The notes beneath the pieces are model-generated. The model had not been told where the DNA came from, made no database searches, and saw only the letters and a list, made by a program, of their open reading frames with translations. A program made the position numbers and the translations under genes. Below are positions 1-6,228 of a stretch of DNA of 17,147 nt, in pieces. The stretch's first letter is position 1. The number at the start of each line of letters is the position of its first letter. Source of the DNA: JBDNIO01 sp041688215 (GTDB lineage: Bacteria; Pseudomonadota; Gammaproteobacteria; Nevskiales; Salinisphaeraceae). Location: NCBI GenBank assembly GCA_041688215.1, contig JBDNIO010000251.1:1-17147 (forward strand), written 5' to 3'.

Positions 1-1
1 A

Positions 2-109
2 GAAACCATCGGCAATGCCAACGAAGATATCATTCGTCAATACGTACAGGATCAACTAAAGACAATGGAAAAAGGCGAGACAAACGGGCAACAGTTAGGG
101 TTCTTCTAA
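2..109 (+). CDS. C-terminal end of probable IS200/IS605-type transposase (partial)
   Basis: This is the last 35 codons of a gene that begins before the window, read in frame from base 2 to a TAA at 107-109. The tail contains GNANEDIIRQYVQDQ followed by a charged stretch ending QQLGFF. That resembles the C-terminal helix of Y1 (HUH) transposases of the IS200/IS605 or REP-associated (RAYT) type, which often end in an 'I.xYIxxQ' helix. The catalytic HUH motif and the tyrosine would lie upstream and cannot be seen. A strong terminator follows directly, and then several palindromes, which is typical of the ends of such elements. Family assignment from such a short tail is tentative; another gene with a similar C-terminal helix is possible. 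Confidence 0.5.
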   Translation, partial: ETIGNANEDIIRQYVQDQLKTMEKGETNGQQLGFF

Positions 110-137
110 AACTCGGTCGCTTGCGGCCGAGTTTTTT
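108..137 (+). terminator. Rho-independent terminator of the transposase-like gene
   Basis: An 11-bp stem, AACTCGGTCGC (110-120) pairing with GCGGCCGAGTT (123-133) with one G-T wobble, has a TT centre and runs into six Ts (132-137). It begins at the stop codon of the upstream gene, so it most likely ends that transcript. The A residues around 108-110 can extend the stem against the T run. Confidence 0.85.
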
Positions 138-143
138 ATAAGT

Positions 144-264
144 GGAATTTAATCTGAAAAATTCCCCGTGGCTTGCCGCGGGGTCGGCGCGATGGGGTTT
201 CCAAAGGGGAGAATCGTGATTCTCCCCTTTGGTCGCCCTGCGGGGTTTCATACCCCGTTGGGCG
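144..264. repeat. Cluster of four palindromes (IS end or REP/BIME-like)
   Basis: Four inverted repeats sit back to back. They are GGAATTT/AAATTCC (144-150 with 159-165); CCCCGTGGC/GCCGCGGGG with a TT centre and one wobble pair (164-172 with 175-183); a perfect 15-bp arm pair starting CCAAAGGGGAG with a GT centre (201-215 with 218-232); and a two-part stem CGCCC..CGGGG / CCCCG..GGGCG (234-245 with 253-264). Single-strand transposons of the IS200/IS605 group carry subterminal hairpins read by their Y1 transposase, and RAYT genes are flanked by REP palindromes. The position right after the transposase-like tail fits either. The element boundary cannot be placed from one copy. Confidence 0.65.
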
Positions 265-306
265 AAATTCAGTTTGATTTGAATATGTATTACGCCATCG
301 CCAGAA

Positions 307-330
307 CCTGATTCAGTGCCTGATTCAGTG
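307..330. repeat. Perfect 12-bp tandem repeat upstream of the hydrolase gene
   Basis: The unit CCTGATTCAGTG occurs twice with no gap (307-318 and 319-330), ending 36 bp before the ATG at 367. Each unit contains the small dyad CTGATTCAG. Two identical dyads spaced a little over one helical turn apart, close to a gene start, look like a paired operator. A chance slippage duplication is the alternative. Confidence 0.6.
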
Positions 331-366
331 TGAGAGTCACCTGGACTAAAAACCGAAGGGAATTAA

Positions 367-1248
367 ATGAATGCAGCCAGATCTTTTTTTACCCTACTTC
401 GCGGCTTGGCCATGATGGCGGCCCTCTCCGCACTGGCGGGCTGTAGCGGTACGGCGATAGTCAACGGCCTTACGCCGTCCTGGGGGTATGACGTTACCCG
501 CGACATCGCTTACGGCGAAAAACCGCGGCAGAAACTCGATGTCTATGTGCCCACGGAAAAGTCCGCCCAGGCGCCTGTGGTGGTGTTTTTCTACGGCGGG
601 CGTTGGGAAGAGGGCAGCAAGGACCAATACAAGTTTCTGGCCCAGGCGCTGACCTCGCGCGGCTATGTCGCGGCTGTTGCGGATTACCGGTTATACCCGC
701 AGGTCAAATTCCCCACCTTCGTGCAGGACGGCGCTAAAGCCATCCAGTGGGCGCACGCGCATGCCTCGGAATATGGCGTCGACGCAGATAAATTATTCGT
801 CATGGGTCATTCGGCAGGCGCACACATCGCTGCCATGCTGGCACTCGACGGCGAATATCTGCAGGCCGTAGGCGGCAGCCGCGACTGGCTGTCGGGCATG
901 ATTGGGCTTGCCGGGCCCTACGATTTTCTGCCCCTGAAAGCGGCGGACCTGAAAGATATGTTCGGCCCGCCCGAACGCTATCCGTTATCGCAACCGATTA
1001 ACTATGTAGAGGGCGAAAACCCGCCGCTGCTTTTGCTGCACGGTCTGGGCGACGAAACCGTTTTCCCGAAGAACACCCGCAACCTGGCAAAAAAGGTGGC
1101 GGAGAACAACGGGCCGGTCGCTATCAAACTCTACCCAGGGATCGGGCACATCAAACTGGTGGCCAACCTGGCCGCACCGCTGCGCTTCATGGGCGACCAA
1201 CTGGACGATATCGCGGCTTTTATAAATGAGCTAACAAAGACCCAATAG
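367..1248 (+). CDS. Lipoprotein alpha/beta hydrolase (esterase/lipase-like)
   Basis: A 293-aa serine hydrolase of the alpha/beta fold, close to the BD-FAE/hormone-sensitive-lipase-like carboxylesterases. The N-terminus has a hydrophobic signal followed by lipobox LAGC, giving Cys26 as the lipidated residue, so it is probably anchored in the envelope. FFYGGRW (74-80) sits where the oxyanion HGG(W) motif is expected, with Tyr in place of His. The nucleophile elbow GHSAGAH gives Ser149, GLGDETVFP gives Asp229 and GIGH gives His261, so the triad is complete. The ATG at 367 follows a GAAGGGA ribosome site. Two PA2779/PA2778-type genes follow on the same strand after 67 bp. The natural substrate cannot be read from the sequence. 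Confidence 0.85.
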   Translation: MNAARSFFTLLRGLAMMAALSALAGCSGTAIVNGLTPSWGYDVTRDIAYGEKPRQKLDVYVPTEKSAQAPVVVFFYGGRWEEGSKDQYKFLAQALTSRGYVAAVADYRLYPQVKFPTFVQDGAKAIQWAHAHASEYGVDADKLFVMGHSAGAHIAAMLALDGEYLQAVGGSRDWLSGMIGLAGPYDFLPLKAADLKDMFGPPERYPLSQPINYVEGENPPLLLLHGLGDETVFPKNTRNLAKKVAENNGPVAIKLYPGIGHIKLVANLAAPLRFMGDQLDDIAAFINELTKTQ

Positions 1249-1315
1249 GTGCGGGCAGCGTTCGATTGTGATCAAATAGCGCCAGCAAACCCGTGATTTA
1301 ACTCAAGGAGAGACA

Positions 1316-1702
1316 ATGAACTCACTAAGAATGCGTCAATACCTGGCGCCATTGGCGGCCCTGGCTTACCTCTGCTCGTTCATGCTGATGCCCGTGGCCA
1401 ACGCCGGTGTAATCGGCACGCAGACCATGCTGGAACGTGATGCGCATCAAGCGAGAGTAGCGCACGTACAACAGTTATTGTCAGATGCGAGCGTAGAAGA
1501 ACAAATGATTGCACTGGGCGTAGACCCGGCCGACGCTAAACAACGTGTCGCCAGCCTCACCGATGCCGAGTTGAATCAGATTAAAGGCCATCTGGAAACC
1601 CTGCCCGCCGGCGGCAGTGTGCTGGTGATCATCGGCGCGGTTTTCCTGGTATTGCTGATTCTGGAACTGGTTGGGGTGATCAACATCTTTAATCGCATCT
1701 GA
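1316..1702 (+). CDS. PA2779-family small membrane protein
   Basis: A 128-aa protein matching the PA2779 family (DUF6627 type) in length, layout and partner. A signal peptide or first membrane helix covers about residues 9-30, ending PVANA. A helical, charged middle (about 38-95) contains LGVDPADAKQRVASLTDAEL. A C-terminal transmembrane helix, VLVIIGAVFLVLLILELVGV, ends close to the C-terminus. The ATG has a strong AAGGAGA site just upstream. Its stop lies a few bases before the proposed start of the next gene, the C39-like peptidase that accompanies this family in Pseudomonas and relatives. Its function is unknown; the pairing suggests work at the envelope with that peptidase. Confidence 0.85.
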   Translation: MNSLRMRQYLAPLAALAYLCSFMLMPVANAGVIGTQTMLERDAHQARVAHVQQLLSDASVEEQMIALGVDPADAKQRVASLTDAELNQIKGHLETLPAGGSVLVIIGAVFLVLLILELVGVINIFNRI

Positions 1703-1707
1703 TCTGC

Positions 1708-2706
1708 GTGTGGTTGCGGCATTTTTCAGGGCGGCGAAGGGTATCGCCGCCCTTTGTTTTGGGGGGCGTACTCTGCGTCATTGCCATGCTCATAAGCGCC
1801 TGTGCAACGACCCCGAAGAGCCTGAGCACACGCCTACCCCCTGACACACCGCCACTGGAACTGGCGGATACGCCCTTTATTGCCCAGGAGGCGTATCAGT
1901 GCGGTCCCGCGTCGCTGGCCATGCTGTTAGGCGCCAGTGGTCTGGAGGTATCCGCCGAGGCGCTGTTGCCGCGTGTTTACATACCCAAACTGAAAGGGAG
2001 TTTGCAGGCGGAAATGGTCGCCGCAGCCCGTGACTATGGCCGCATCCCTTATCAGATCGCGCCCTCACTGGATGCACTTCTGGCGGAATTGCGACTGGGG
2101 CGTCCGGTGCTGGTCCTGCAGAACCTGGGCTGGGACTTTTACCCGGTCTGGCATTACGCGGTGGTGATTGGCTACGACCCGGAAAACGACGAAATGGTTC
2201 TGCGTTCCGGCGTTACGCGCCGCAAGTTGAAGCGCACCCACGATTTTCTCGATGACTGGGGCAAGGCACAAAACTGGGGCGTGCTGGCCTTACTGCCGGG
2301 CAGTATGCCTGCAGACGCTTCCGCACAACGTTATCTGAAAGCCACGGCCGGTATGGAAGCCGCCGGTAAAACCAAGGCCGCTGCCCTGGCCTATGCTTCC
2401 GCCACCACCCGGTGGCCGGACGAACCCGCCGCATGGCTGGGCCTGGGCAACGCCAGCTATGCACAAGGTGATTTACTCGGCGCAGAACGTAGTTACCGGC
2501 AGGCGTTAAAACGCTCAGAAAACAACCCTGTGGTGCGAAATAATCTAGCCCAGGTTCTGGCCGAGCAGGGGTGCAAGGCTGCGGCGCGCCAGCAAATAAA
2601 GCTGGCACTTGAAGCTGCGCCTGAAGACCTGCAAGCGCCGCTGTTGAGCACCTTGAAGGAAATAAAAAGTGCGCCCGACAAGTCAGACACTTGCAACCCG
2701 GATTAA
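1708..2706 (+). CDS. PA2778-family C39-like cysteine peptidase with TPR tail (lipoprotein)
   Basis: A 332-aa protein with an N-terminal signal and lipobox ISAC (Cys32), so probably lipid-anchored. The peptidase domain (about 50-200) resembles bacteriocin-processing C39 peptidases: YQCGPASLAMLL supplies Cys65, and WHYAVVIGYD supplies His149 and a nearby Asp157. The RSGVTRR stretch after it is usual in the PA2778 family. The C-terminal part (about 205-320) holds two or three TPR-like helical repeats, for example AWLGLGNASYAQGDLLGAER. The start is uncertain: GTG at 1708 has no clear ribosome site, and a hairpin with a T-rich tail covers the first codons. TTG at 1714 or 1758 are alternatives. The 3' end overlaps the convergent IalB-like gene by 4 bp. 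Confidence 0.85.
   Translation: MWLRHFSGRRRVSPPFVLGGVLCVIAMLISACATTPKSLSTRLPPDTPPLELADTPFIAQEAYQCGPASLAMLLGASGLEVSAEALLPRVYIPKLKGSLQAEMVAAARDYGRIPYQIAPSLDALLAELRLGRPVLVLQNLGWDFYPVWHYAVVIGYDPENDEMVLRSGVTRRKLKRTHDFLDDWGKAQNWGVLALLPGSMPADASAQRYLKATAGMEAAGKTKAAALAYASATTRWPDEPAAWLGLGNASYAQGDLLGAERSYRQALKRSENNPVVRNNLAQVLAEQGCKAAARQQIKLALEAAPEDLQAPLLSTLKEIKSAPDKSDTCNPD
1728..1760 (+). terminator. Hairpin with T-rich tail across the start of the PA2778-type gene
   Basis: The perfect 10-bp stem AGGGCGGCGA (1728-1737) / TCGCCGCCCT (1744-1753), loop AGGGTA, is followed by TTGTTTT. It has the shape of an intrinsic terminator for the upstream PA2779-type gene, yet it lies inside the first 20 codons of the downstream gene as read from GTG 1708. 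It may act as a partial terminator or attenuator, or as a structure that lowers translation of the peptidase. Confidence 0.6.
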
Positions 2707-3200
2707 TCTGCCTGCAAGGCTTCGAGGGCCGCGCTGAAACCGCGTAAATCAATCGGAATCTGCACCGGTTCCTGACGGGTATTGTAGATGGTGATGGTAA
2801 GCCGGCTGCCTGCCTTGAGCGTATCCAGTATGTTGGGTTGCAGGCGCAAGGTGGTCTGACAGCCCGCGGGTGCGCACACCTGAATCGGAAAACGCTGTGT
2901 GGGGCCATCAGCCACCGCCAGCGTAATGCCGTTGAGGAGCCAGAGCCCGAGCGGCATGCGGATTATGGTGACCGGGTCGCTGTCGTCCGGGGCGTAGCCC
3001 AGGCTCATGCGAACGGCCTTCTTTTTGTCATTGCTTTGTTCTACCACGATTTCCTGAAAAATATGGCAGGCATCGCCGCCCTCATCGTTGGGCACGCATT
3101 TCATTGTCCACTGCTCGAACTGCTGGCTGGATTTCGCTGCCACCACCGATTGGGCGGCGATCAGCAGCGTAGTGGTCAGGATAATTATGAATTTTCTCAT
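2703..3200 (-). CDS. Invasion-associated locus B (IalB) family secreted protein
   Basis: A 165-aa protein starting MRKFIIIL at the ATG on 3200. The open frame runs further upstream, but that extension has no signal character and crosses the gpmA promoter region. A Sec signal peptide ends near QSVVAA. The mature part begins with FEQWTMKC and has four cysteines (MKC, DACHIFQ, IQVC, AGC), the usual two-disulfide pattern of the IalB family. It also has the RMPLGLWLLNG stretch common in that family. IalB proteins are periplasmic or envelope-associated; their name comes from Bartonella, but in free-living bacteria the role is not known. The gene is convergent with the peptidase gene (4-bp overlap) and divergent from gpmA. 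Confidence 0.8.
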   Translation of the reverse strand: MRKFIIILTTTLLIAAQSVVAAKSSQQFEQWTMKCVPNDEGGDACHIFQEIVVEQSNDKKKAVRMSLGYAPDDSDPVTIIRMPLGLWLLNGITLAVADGPTQRFPIQVCAPAGCQTTLRLQPNILDTLKAGSRLTITIYNTRQEPVQIPIDLRGFSAALEALQAD

Positions 3201-3302
3201 GGTCTCTATTTGGATAAAGCCGCGCCCAATCTTGGCATATGCGGGCCAGGGCGCCCATAGCGGCGTGCTAAAATGCCGCCCAAACCACACAGTGGATATT
3301 TT

Positions 3303-4049
3303 ATGCAAAGCCAATTGGTGCTGCTCCGGCACGGTCAGAGTCAATGGAATCTGGATAACCGTTTTACCGGCTGGGTAGACGTGGACCTGACTGAAAAAGG
3401 CGTGGCCGAGGCCGCCGAGGCCGGGCGATTGATGGCGGCCGAGGGCCTGCAGTTTGATCAGGCGCACACGTCGTTGTTAAAGCGTGCCATCCGCACCCTT
3501 TGGGTCAGCCTGGAACAGCTCGACCAGGTCTGGGTACCGGTGCAACGTTCCTGGCGCCTGAACGAACGCCACTATGGCGCCTTGCAAGGCTTGAACAAGG
3601 CGGAGACCTCTGCAAAACACGGCGAGGAGCAAGTGCATATCTGGCGCCGCAGTTATGATATCCCGCCGCCTGCCATACCGGTTGATGACCCGGGCCATCC
3701 GGCCAATGACCGCAGATACGCGCATCTGGACCCGCAGGCCTTGCCGGGTACCGAATCCCTGGCTTTAACCCTGGACCGGGTTCTCCCCCACTGGCACGAT
3801 GCCATCGCGCCCGTGCTCAAAACCGGCAAAACCGTGCTCGTCACGGCCCACGGCAACAGTCTGCGCGCGCTGGTGAAGTATCTGGAAGAAGTACCGGATG
3901 ATGAAATCACCAGCCTGAATATTCCCACCGGCATACCGCGCCTGTATACGCTGGATGCAGACCTCAACCCGCTGGAATCGCGTTATCTGGGCGATGCGCA
4001 GGCCGCGGAGAAAGCCGCGCAGGCCGTGGCGAATCAGGGCAAGGCCTGA
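3303..4049 (+). CDS. gpmA: 2,3-bisphosphoglycerate-dependent phosphoglycerate mutase
   Basis: A 248-aa enzyme that interconverts 3- and 2-phosphoglycerate in glycolysis and gluconeogenesis in the cytosol. LVLLRHGQSQWN gives the phospho-accepting His10, SWRLNERHYGALQGLNK gives Glu88, and AHGNSLRALVKYL gives His183. These match His11, Glu89 and His184 of the E. coli enzyme, and the length is typical for GpmA. ATG 3303 is preferred over the in-frame ATG 3273 because it puts the RHG motif at the normal distance from the N-terminus. The last 16 bp overlap the convergent HExxH gene, leaving no room for a separate terminator. Confidence 0.96.
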   Translation: MQSQLVLLRHGQSQWNLDNRFTGWVDVDLTEKGVAEAAEAGRLMAAEGLQFDQAHTSLLKRAIRTLWVSLEQLDQVWVPVQRSWRLNERHYGALQGLNKAETSAKHGEEQVHIWRRSYDIPPPAIPVDDPGHPANDRRYAHLDPQALPGTESLALTLDRVLPHWHDAIAPVLKTGKTVLVTAHGNSLRALVKYLEEVPDDEITSLNIPTGIPRLYTLDADLNPLESRYLGDAQAAEKAAQAVANQGKA

Positions 4050-4573
4050 TCTGGGCCTCCTCTGACCCGCCAGGTGGGTTGCGCAGCGTCGGTAATCAGG
4101 CCGTGCTGCAGCAACCACGCCCGGGCATCCTCGGCGTCGCGCTCAAACCAGGCGCGTGCGTGGCCGAGCCGGAAGCTATAGCCCCAGGCATCCATATCCG
4201 CAAACATGCGGGGCCGACCCATGGCACCCAAATAATCCGCAAGCAGGATCTGCAGATAACAAACGGCGTTTTCCTCGTCGTAATCGCCGTCGGCGTTGGT
4301 ATGCAAACTGTTGCGCCGTGCGGGGGGCATACACACGTAATGACAGGCTTCGTGCAATATTGAATGCGCTGGCGTGTCGTTGCGGGCATGGAGGGTGTGG
4401 CCAACCAGGCCGGCTTCATCGTCACCCCAGAAACTGCCCGGGATGTCTGATCCGTGGTGGGTTGTTTCCAGGCTCAGACCATAGCGATCGAGCAGCGAAG
4501 CTATGGCCTGTAATTCAACATCGGCCAGCCGGAGTATGCCGGTGGCCGGGCGGGTTTCTAGTTCGCTCTGCAT
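4034..4573 (-). CDS. Unrecognised protein with HExxH zinc-protease motif
   Basis: About 179 aa if started at the ATG on 4573; an ATG at 4603 is also in frame and neither has a clear ribosome site. The central motif SILHEACHYVCM gives His74-Glu75-x-x-His78, the pattern of zincin metallopeptidases. About 22 residues on, DYDEENAVCYLQ offers Glu100 or Glu101 as a third metal ligand, as in gluzincins. No signal peptide or membrane segment is visible, so it is probably cytosolic. The C-terminus has aromatic, Arg-rich helices (RLGHARAWFERDAEDARAWL). I do not recognise the family. It overlaps the gpmA 3' end by 16 bp and is divergent from the CoA-binding gene. Peptidase activity is inferred from the motif only. 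Confidence 0.65.
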   Translation of the reverse strand: MQSELETRPATGILRLADVELQAIASLLDRYGLSLETTHHGSDIPGSFWGDDEAGLVGHTLHARNDTPAHSILHEACHYVCMPPARRNSLHTNADGDYDEENAVCYLQILLADYLGAMGRPRMFADMDAWGYSFRLGHARAWFERDAEDARAWLLQHGLITDAAQPTWRVRGGPDQALP

Positions 4574-4630
4574 CGAGTGGCAGTGTAGGCTGTCGCTATA
4601 CATAGTCAATGAAACGGACACACTGTGAAG

Positions 4631-4708
4631 ATGAAAAGTGTATTGCTGGCGCTGCTGACATGCGCACTGGTCGCTTGTGGGCAGAATGCTAAAACGCAGC
4701 CTGCTTAA
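4631..4708 (+). CDS. Possible 25-aa lipoprotein or leader peptide
   Basis: A short frame, ATG AAA AGT GTA onward, encodes MKSVLLALLTCALVACGQN and six more residues, then TAA. It has a charged start, a hydrophobic core and a lipobox LVAC followed by Gly, like a minimal lipoprotein signal with almost no mature part. LptM/YifL-type mini-lipoproteins look similar, but the CGxKGPLY motif is absent. It overlaps the start of the CoA-binding gene by 23 bp in another frame. No good ribosome site is visible (a GTG two codons upstream is also in frame), so it may be chance. Confidence 0.3.
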   Translation: MKSVLLALLTCALVACGQNAKTQPA

Positions 4709-5081
4709 GCGGGTCAAGCGCATTGCCGTGGTGGGGCTTTCCGCCAACCCCGATCGACCCAGTCACGGGGTTGCCAAATCGCTGACACGTTTCGGTTACG
4801 AGCTTATCCCCGTCAACCCCGGCCATGATGAACTGCTTGGCGCGAAATCTTATCCGTCATTGCTTGAAGTACCGCAAGCCAGTGATCTGGTCGACGTATT
4901 CCGTGCGCCCGAGCACGTGCCTGAAATAGTTGAACAGTGCATCGCGCTCAATTTGCCCGCGCTCTGGTTGCAGGAAGGCGTGGTGCACGAACAAGCCGCG
5001 GCGCGCGCCCGTGACGCCGGGATACTGGTGATAATGGACCGCTGTATTTACAAGGAATACAAGCGATTGCTTGAGGCTTGA
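4686..5081 (+). CDS. CoA-binding protein of the YccU type
   Basis: A 131-aa single-domain Rossmann-like CoA-binding protein, similar in length to E. coli YccU. The family pattern is clear: IAVVGLSANPDRPSHGVAK (nucleotide/CoA loop), YELIPVNPGHDELLGAKSYPSL, VDVFRAPEHVPEIVEQCI, LWLQEGVVHEQAAARARDAG and VIMDRC near the end. The domain corresponds to the CoA-binding part of succinyl-CoA ligase, without the catalytic part. ATG 4686 is chosen over the in-frame GTG 4677 because it gives the usual N-terminus. Its cellular role is not settled in the family. A weak hairpin terminator follows. Confidence 0.88.
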   Translation: MLKRSLLKRVKRIAVVGLSANPDRPSHGVAKSLTRFGYELIPVNPGHDELLGAKSYPSLLEVPQASDLVDVFRAPEHVPEIVEQCIALNLPALWLQEGVVHEQAAARARDAGILVIMDRCIYKEYKRLLEA

Positions 5082-5120
5082 ATACGGCCTTCATCTGCGC
5101 GGCTTCGTAATATTTACTCT

Positions 5121-5144
5121 AACCGGGTAAGTACCCGTTATTTT
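5121..5144 (+). terminator. Weak terminator after the CoA-binding gene
   Basis: A 6-bp stem CGGGTA (5124-5129) / TACCCG (5132-5137) with a two-base centre is followed by TTATTTT. The flanking AAC and TT allow a slightly longer bulged stem. It lies between the CoA-binding gene and the phasin promoter. Confidence 0.5.
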
Positions 5145-5156
5145 CCTGACGGGTGC

Positions 5157-5185
5157 TTGACATTGTGCTGCGCTCTTATTATGAT
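5157..5185 (+). promoter_or_regulatory. Strong sigma-70-type promoter of the phasin gene
   Basis: A perfect -35 box TTGACA (5157-5162) and a -10 box TATGAT (5180-5185, one mismatch from consensus) are separated by 17 bp. Transcription would begin near 5192, leaving a leader of about 70 nt before the phasin ATG. Such a near-consensus promoter suits an abundant granule-coat protein. Confidence 0.8.
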
Positions 5186-5262
5186 GCATTGCAACAAATG
5201 GTGCGACACAGCATTTGGAATTATTTCAACAAGCGCAAAGAAGCTTTACGGAGCACATAGAC

Positions 5263-5784
5263 ATGGCGATTCAAGACATTATCAAAGACGTACGTACTCG
5301 TGTAGAAACCGCGAGCAAGCAGTATCAGGACGCGTTCTTCGCAACGGTCGACGTTAACAAGAAGGCTTACGGCGTGGTCAAGAGCAACGCCCGTAGCATT
5401 GCCAACACCGAAGTGGGCGCAGCCAAGAATCTGTTTGCCGCCGCGCAAGCCAGCTTCGACAAGGCACGTAAGGACGGCGTTCGCCAGGTTGCGAACAAGC
5501 CTTCAACTTACCTGCCGGAAGGCCGTGATCAGGTGGTTGCTGCCTACAGGCAAACCATCGAGCTGTTGGTTAAAACCGGCAATGAGTTAAGTGACGTAGC
5601 GACCAAGGGCTACCAGACCGTACTTGGCAAGCTGAATGGCAAAAAGCCGTCCGCCAAGAAGGCGACTGCGAAGAACGCCCCGGCCAAAAAAGCTGCGCCT
5701 AAGAAAACCGCGGCTCGCAAGACCACTGCGAAGCGCAAGACGACCGCCACCAAGGCGAGCAATGGCACAGCGACTGCCTCGTAA
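5263..5784 (+). CDS. Phasin with PhaF-like lysine/alanine-rich tail
   Basis: A 173-aa phasin-family protein, expected to coat polyhydroxyalkanoate granules. Residues 1-125 form a continuous amphipathic helical phasin domain (VRTRVETASKQYQDAFFATV ... YRQTIELLVKTGNELSDVA). Residues 127-166 are a low-complexity basic tail built of AKKA, APKK and ARKTTAK units, like the histone-H1-like tail of PhaF that binds DNA and ties granules to the nucleoid. ATG 5263 is preferred over an in-frame TTG at 5215 because GGAG (5250-5253) lies at a fitting distance and the protein then begins at the conserved helix. It has its own strong promoter and terminator. A phaC gene lies 10 kb away in this window. Confidence 0.85.
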   Translation: MAIQDIIKDVRTRVETASKQYQDAFFATVDVNKKAYGVVKSNARSIANTEVGAAKNLFAAAQASFDKARKDGVRQVANKPSTYLPEGRDQVVAAYRQTIELLVKTGNELSDVATKGYQTVLGKLNGKKPSAKKATAKNAPAKKAAPKKTAARKTTAKRKTTATKASNGTATAS

Positions 5785-5808
5785 ACCAGGCAAAAAACTG
5801 TAGTCATG

Positions 5809-5844
5809 CGGCCCGGCGGGTTTTACTCGACCGGGCCGTTTTTT
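5809..5844 (+). terminator. Rho-independent terminator of the phasin gene
   Basis: The perfect 8-bp GC stem CGGCCCGG (5809-5816) / CCGGGCCG (5831-5838) with a 14-nt loop is followed by six Ts. It separates the phasin from the next small gene, which could be reached by read-through. Confidence 0.85.
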
Positions 5845-5892
5845 GTTCGGCTGTACAACTTGAGACGAAACAGGATCTACAGGAAGAGATAC

Positions 5893-6207
5893 ATGCAATC
5901 TGCCAAAATCAGGATGAAATCACTATATCGGCGCGTGCAAAACGTATTTGAGCGCCTCAGGCACCACGAGGCACATGCCATGCGTGTGCACATGGATGAT
6001 CTGCGTGAACGCGCCACCGTTGCCGTGCAGGCTGGTGACTTCAATACCCTGGTAAGTGATCAGATAGATTTAATGCCACGTAGCAACGAAAGTCTGCGGG
6101 CGCACTGGTTGGGGCTTATGGCTATCGCGCGACAGAATGTGCTGGAGTGGATGGGCCTTGGCCGGGACTACTGGCAGGCCATCAAGTCCGTCGTCAAAAT
6201 AGGGTGA
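5893..6207 (+). CDS. Small basic hypothetical protein next to the phasin
   Basis: A 104-aa protein starting MQSAKIRMKSLYRR at ATG 5893, with a good AGGAAGAG site ending about 3 nt upstream. The same frame is open back to 5806, but that part overlaps the phasin terminator. The protein is helical and rich in Arg and His (RRVQNVFERLRHHEAHAMRV), then has QAGDFNTLVSDQIDLM and a hydrophobic/aromatic C-terminus (HWLGLMAIARQNVLEWMGLG). No signal peptide, membrane helix or known motif is visible. I do not recognise a family. The location right after the phasin suggests a granule-associated or phasin-like helper, but that rests on position only. Confidence 0.7.
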   Translation: MQSAKIRMKSLYRRVQNVFERLRHHEAHAMRVHMDDLRERATVAVQAGDFNTLVSDQIDLMPRSNESLRAHWLGLMAIARQNVLEWMGLGRDYWQAIKSVVKIG

Positions 6208-6228
6208 ACCGCCCCGTACCATGCGGCA

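Noticed and set aside
2213..2908. 231-aa minus-strand open frame
   Set aside because: It lies antisense to the well-supported PA2778-type gene and crosses into the IalB-like gene; the composition is typical of a GC-rich shadow frame, with no domain.
3201..3467. N-terminal extension of the IalB-like frame to 3467
   Set aside because: The added residues precede a complete signal peptide, overlap gpmA coding sequence and carry no signal of their own.
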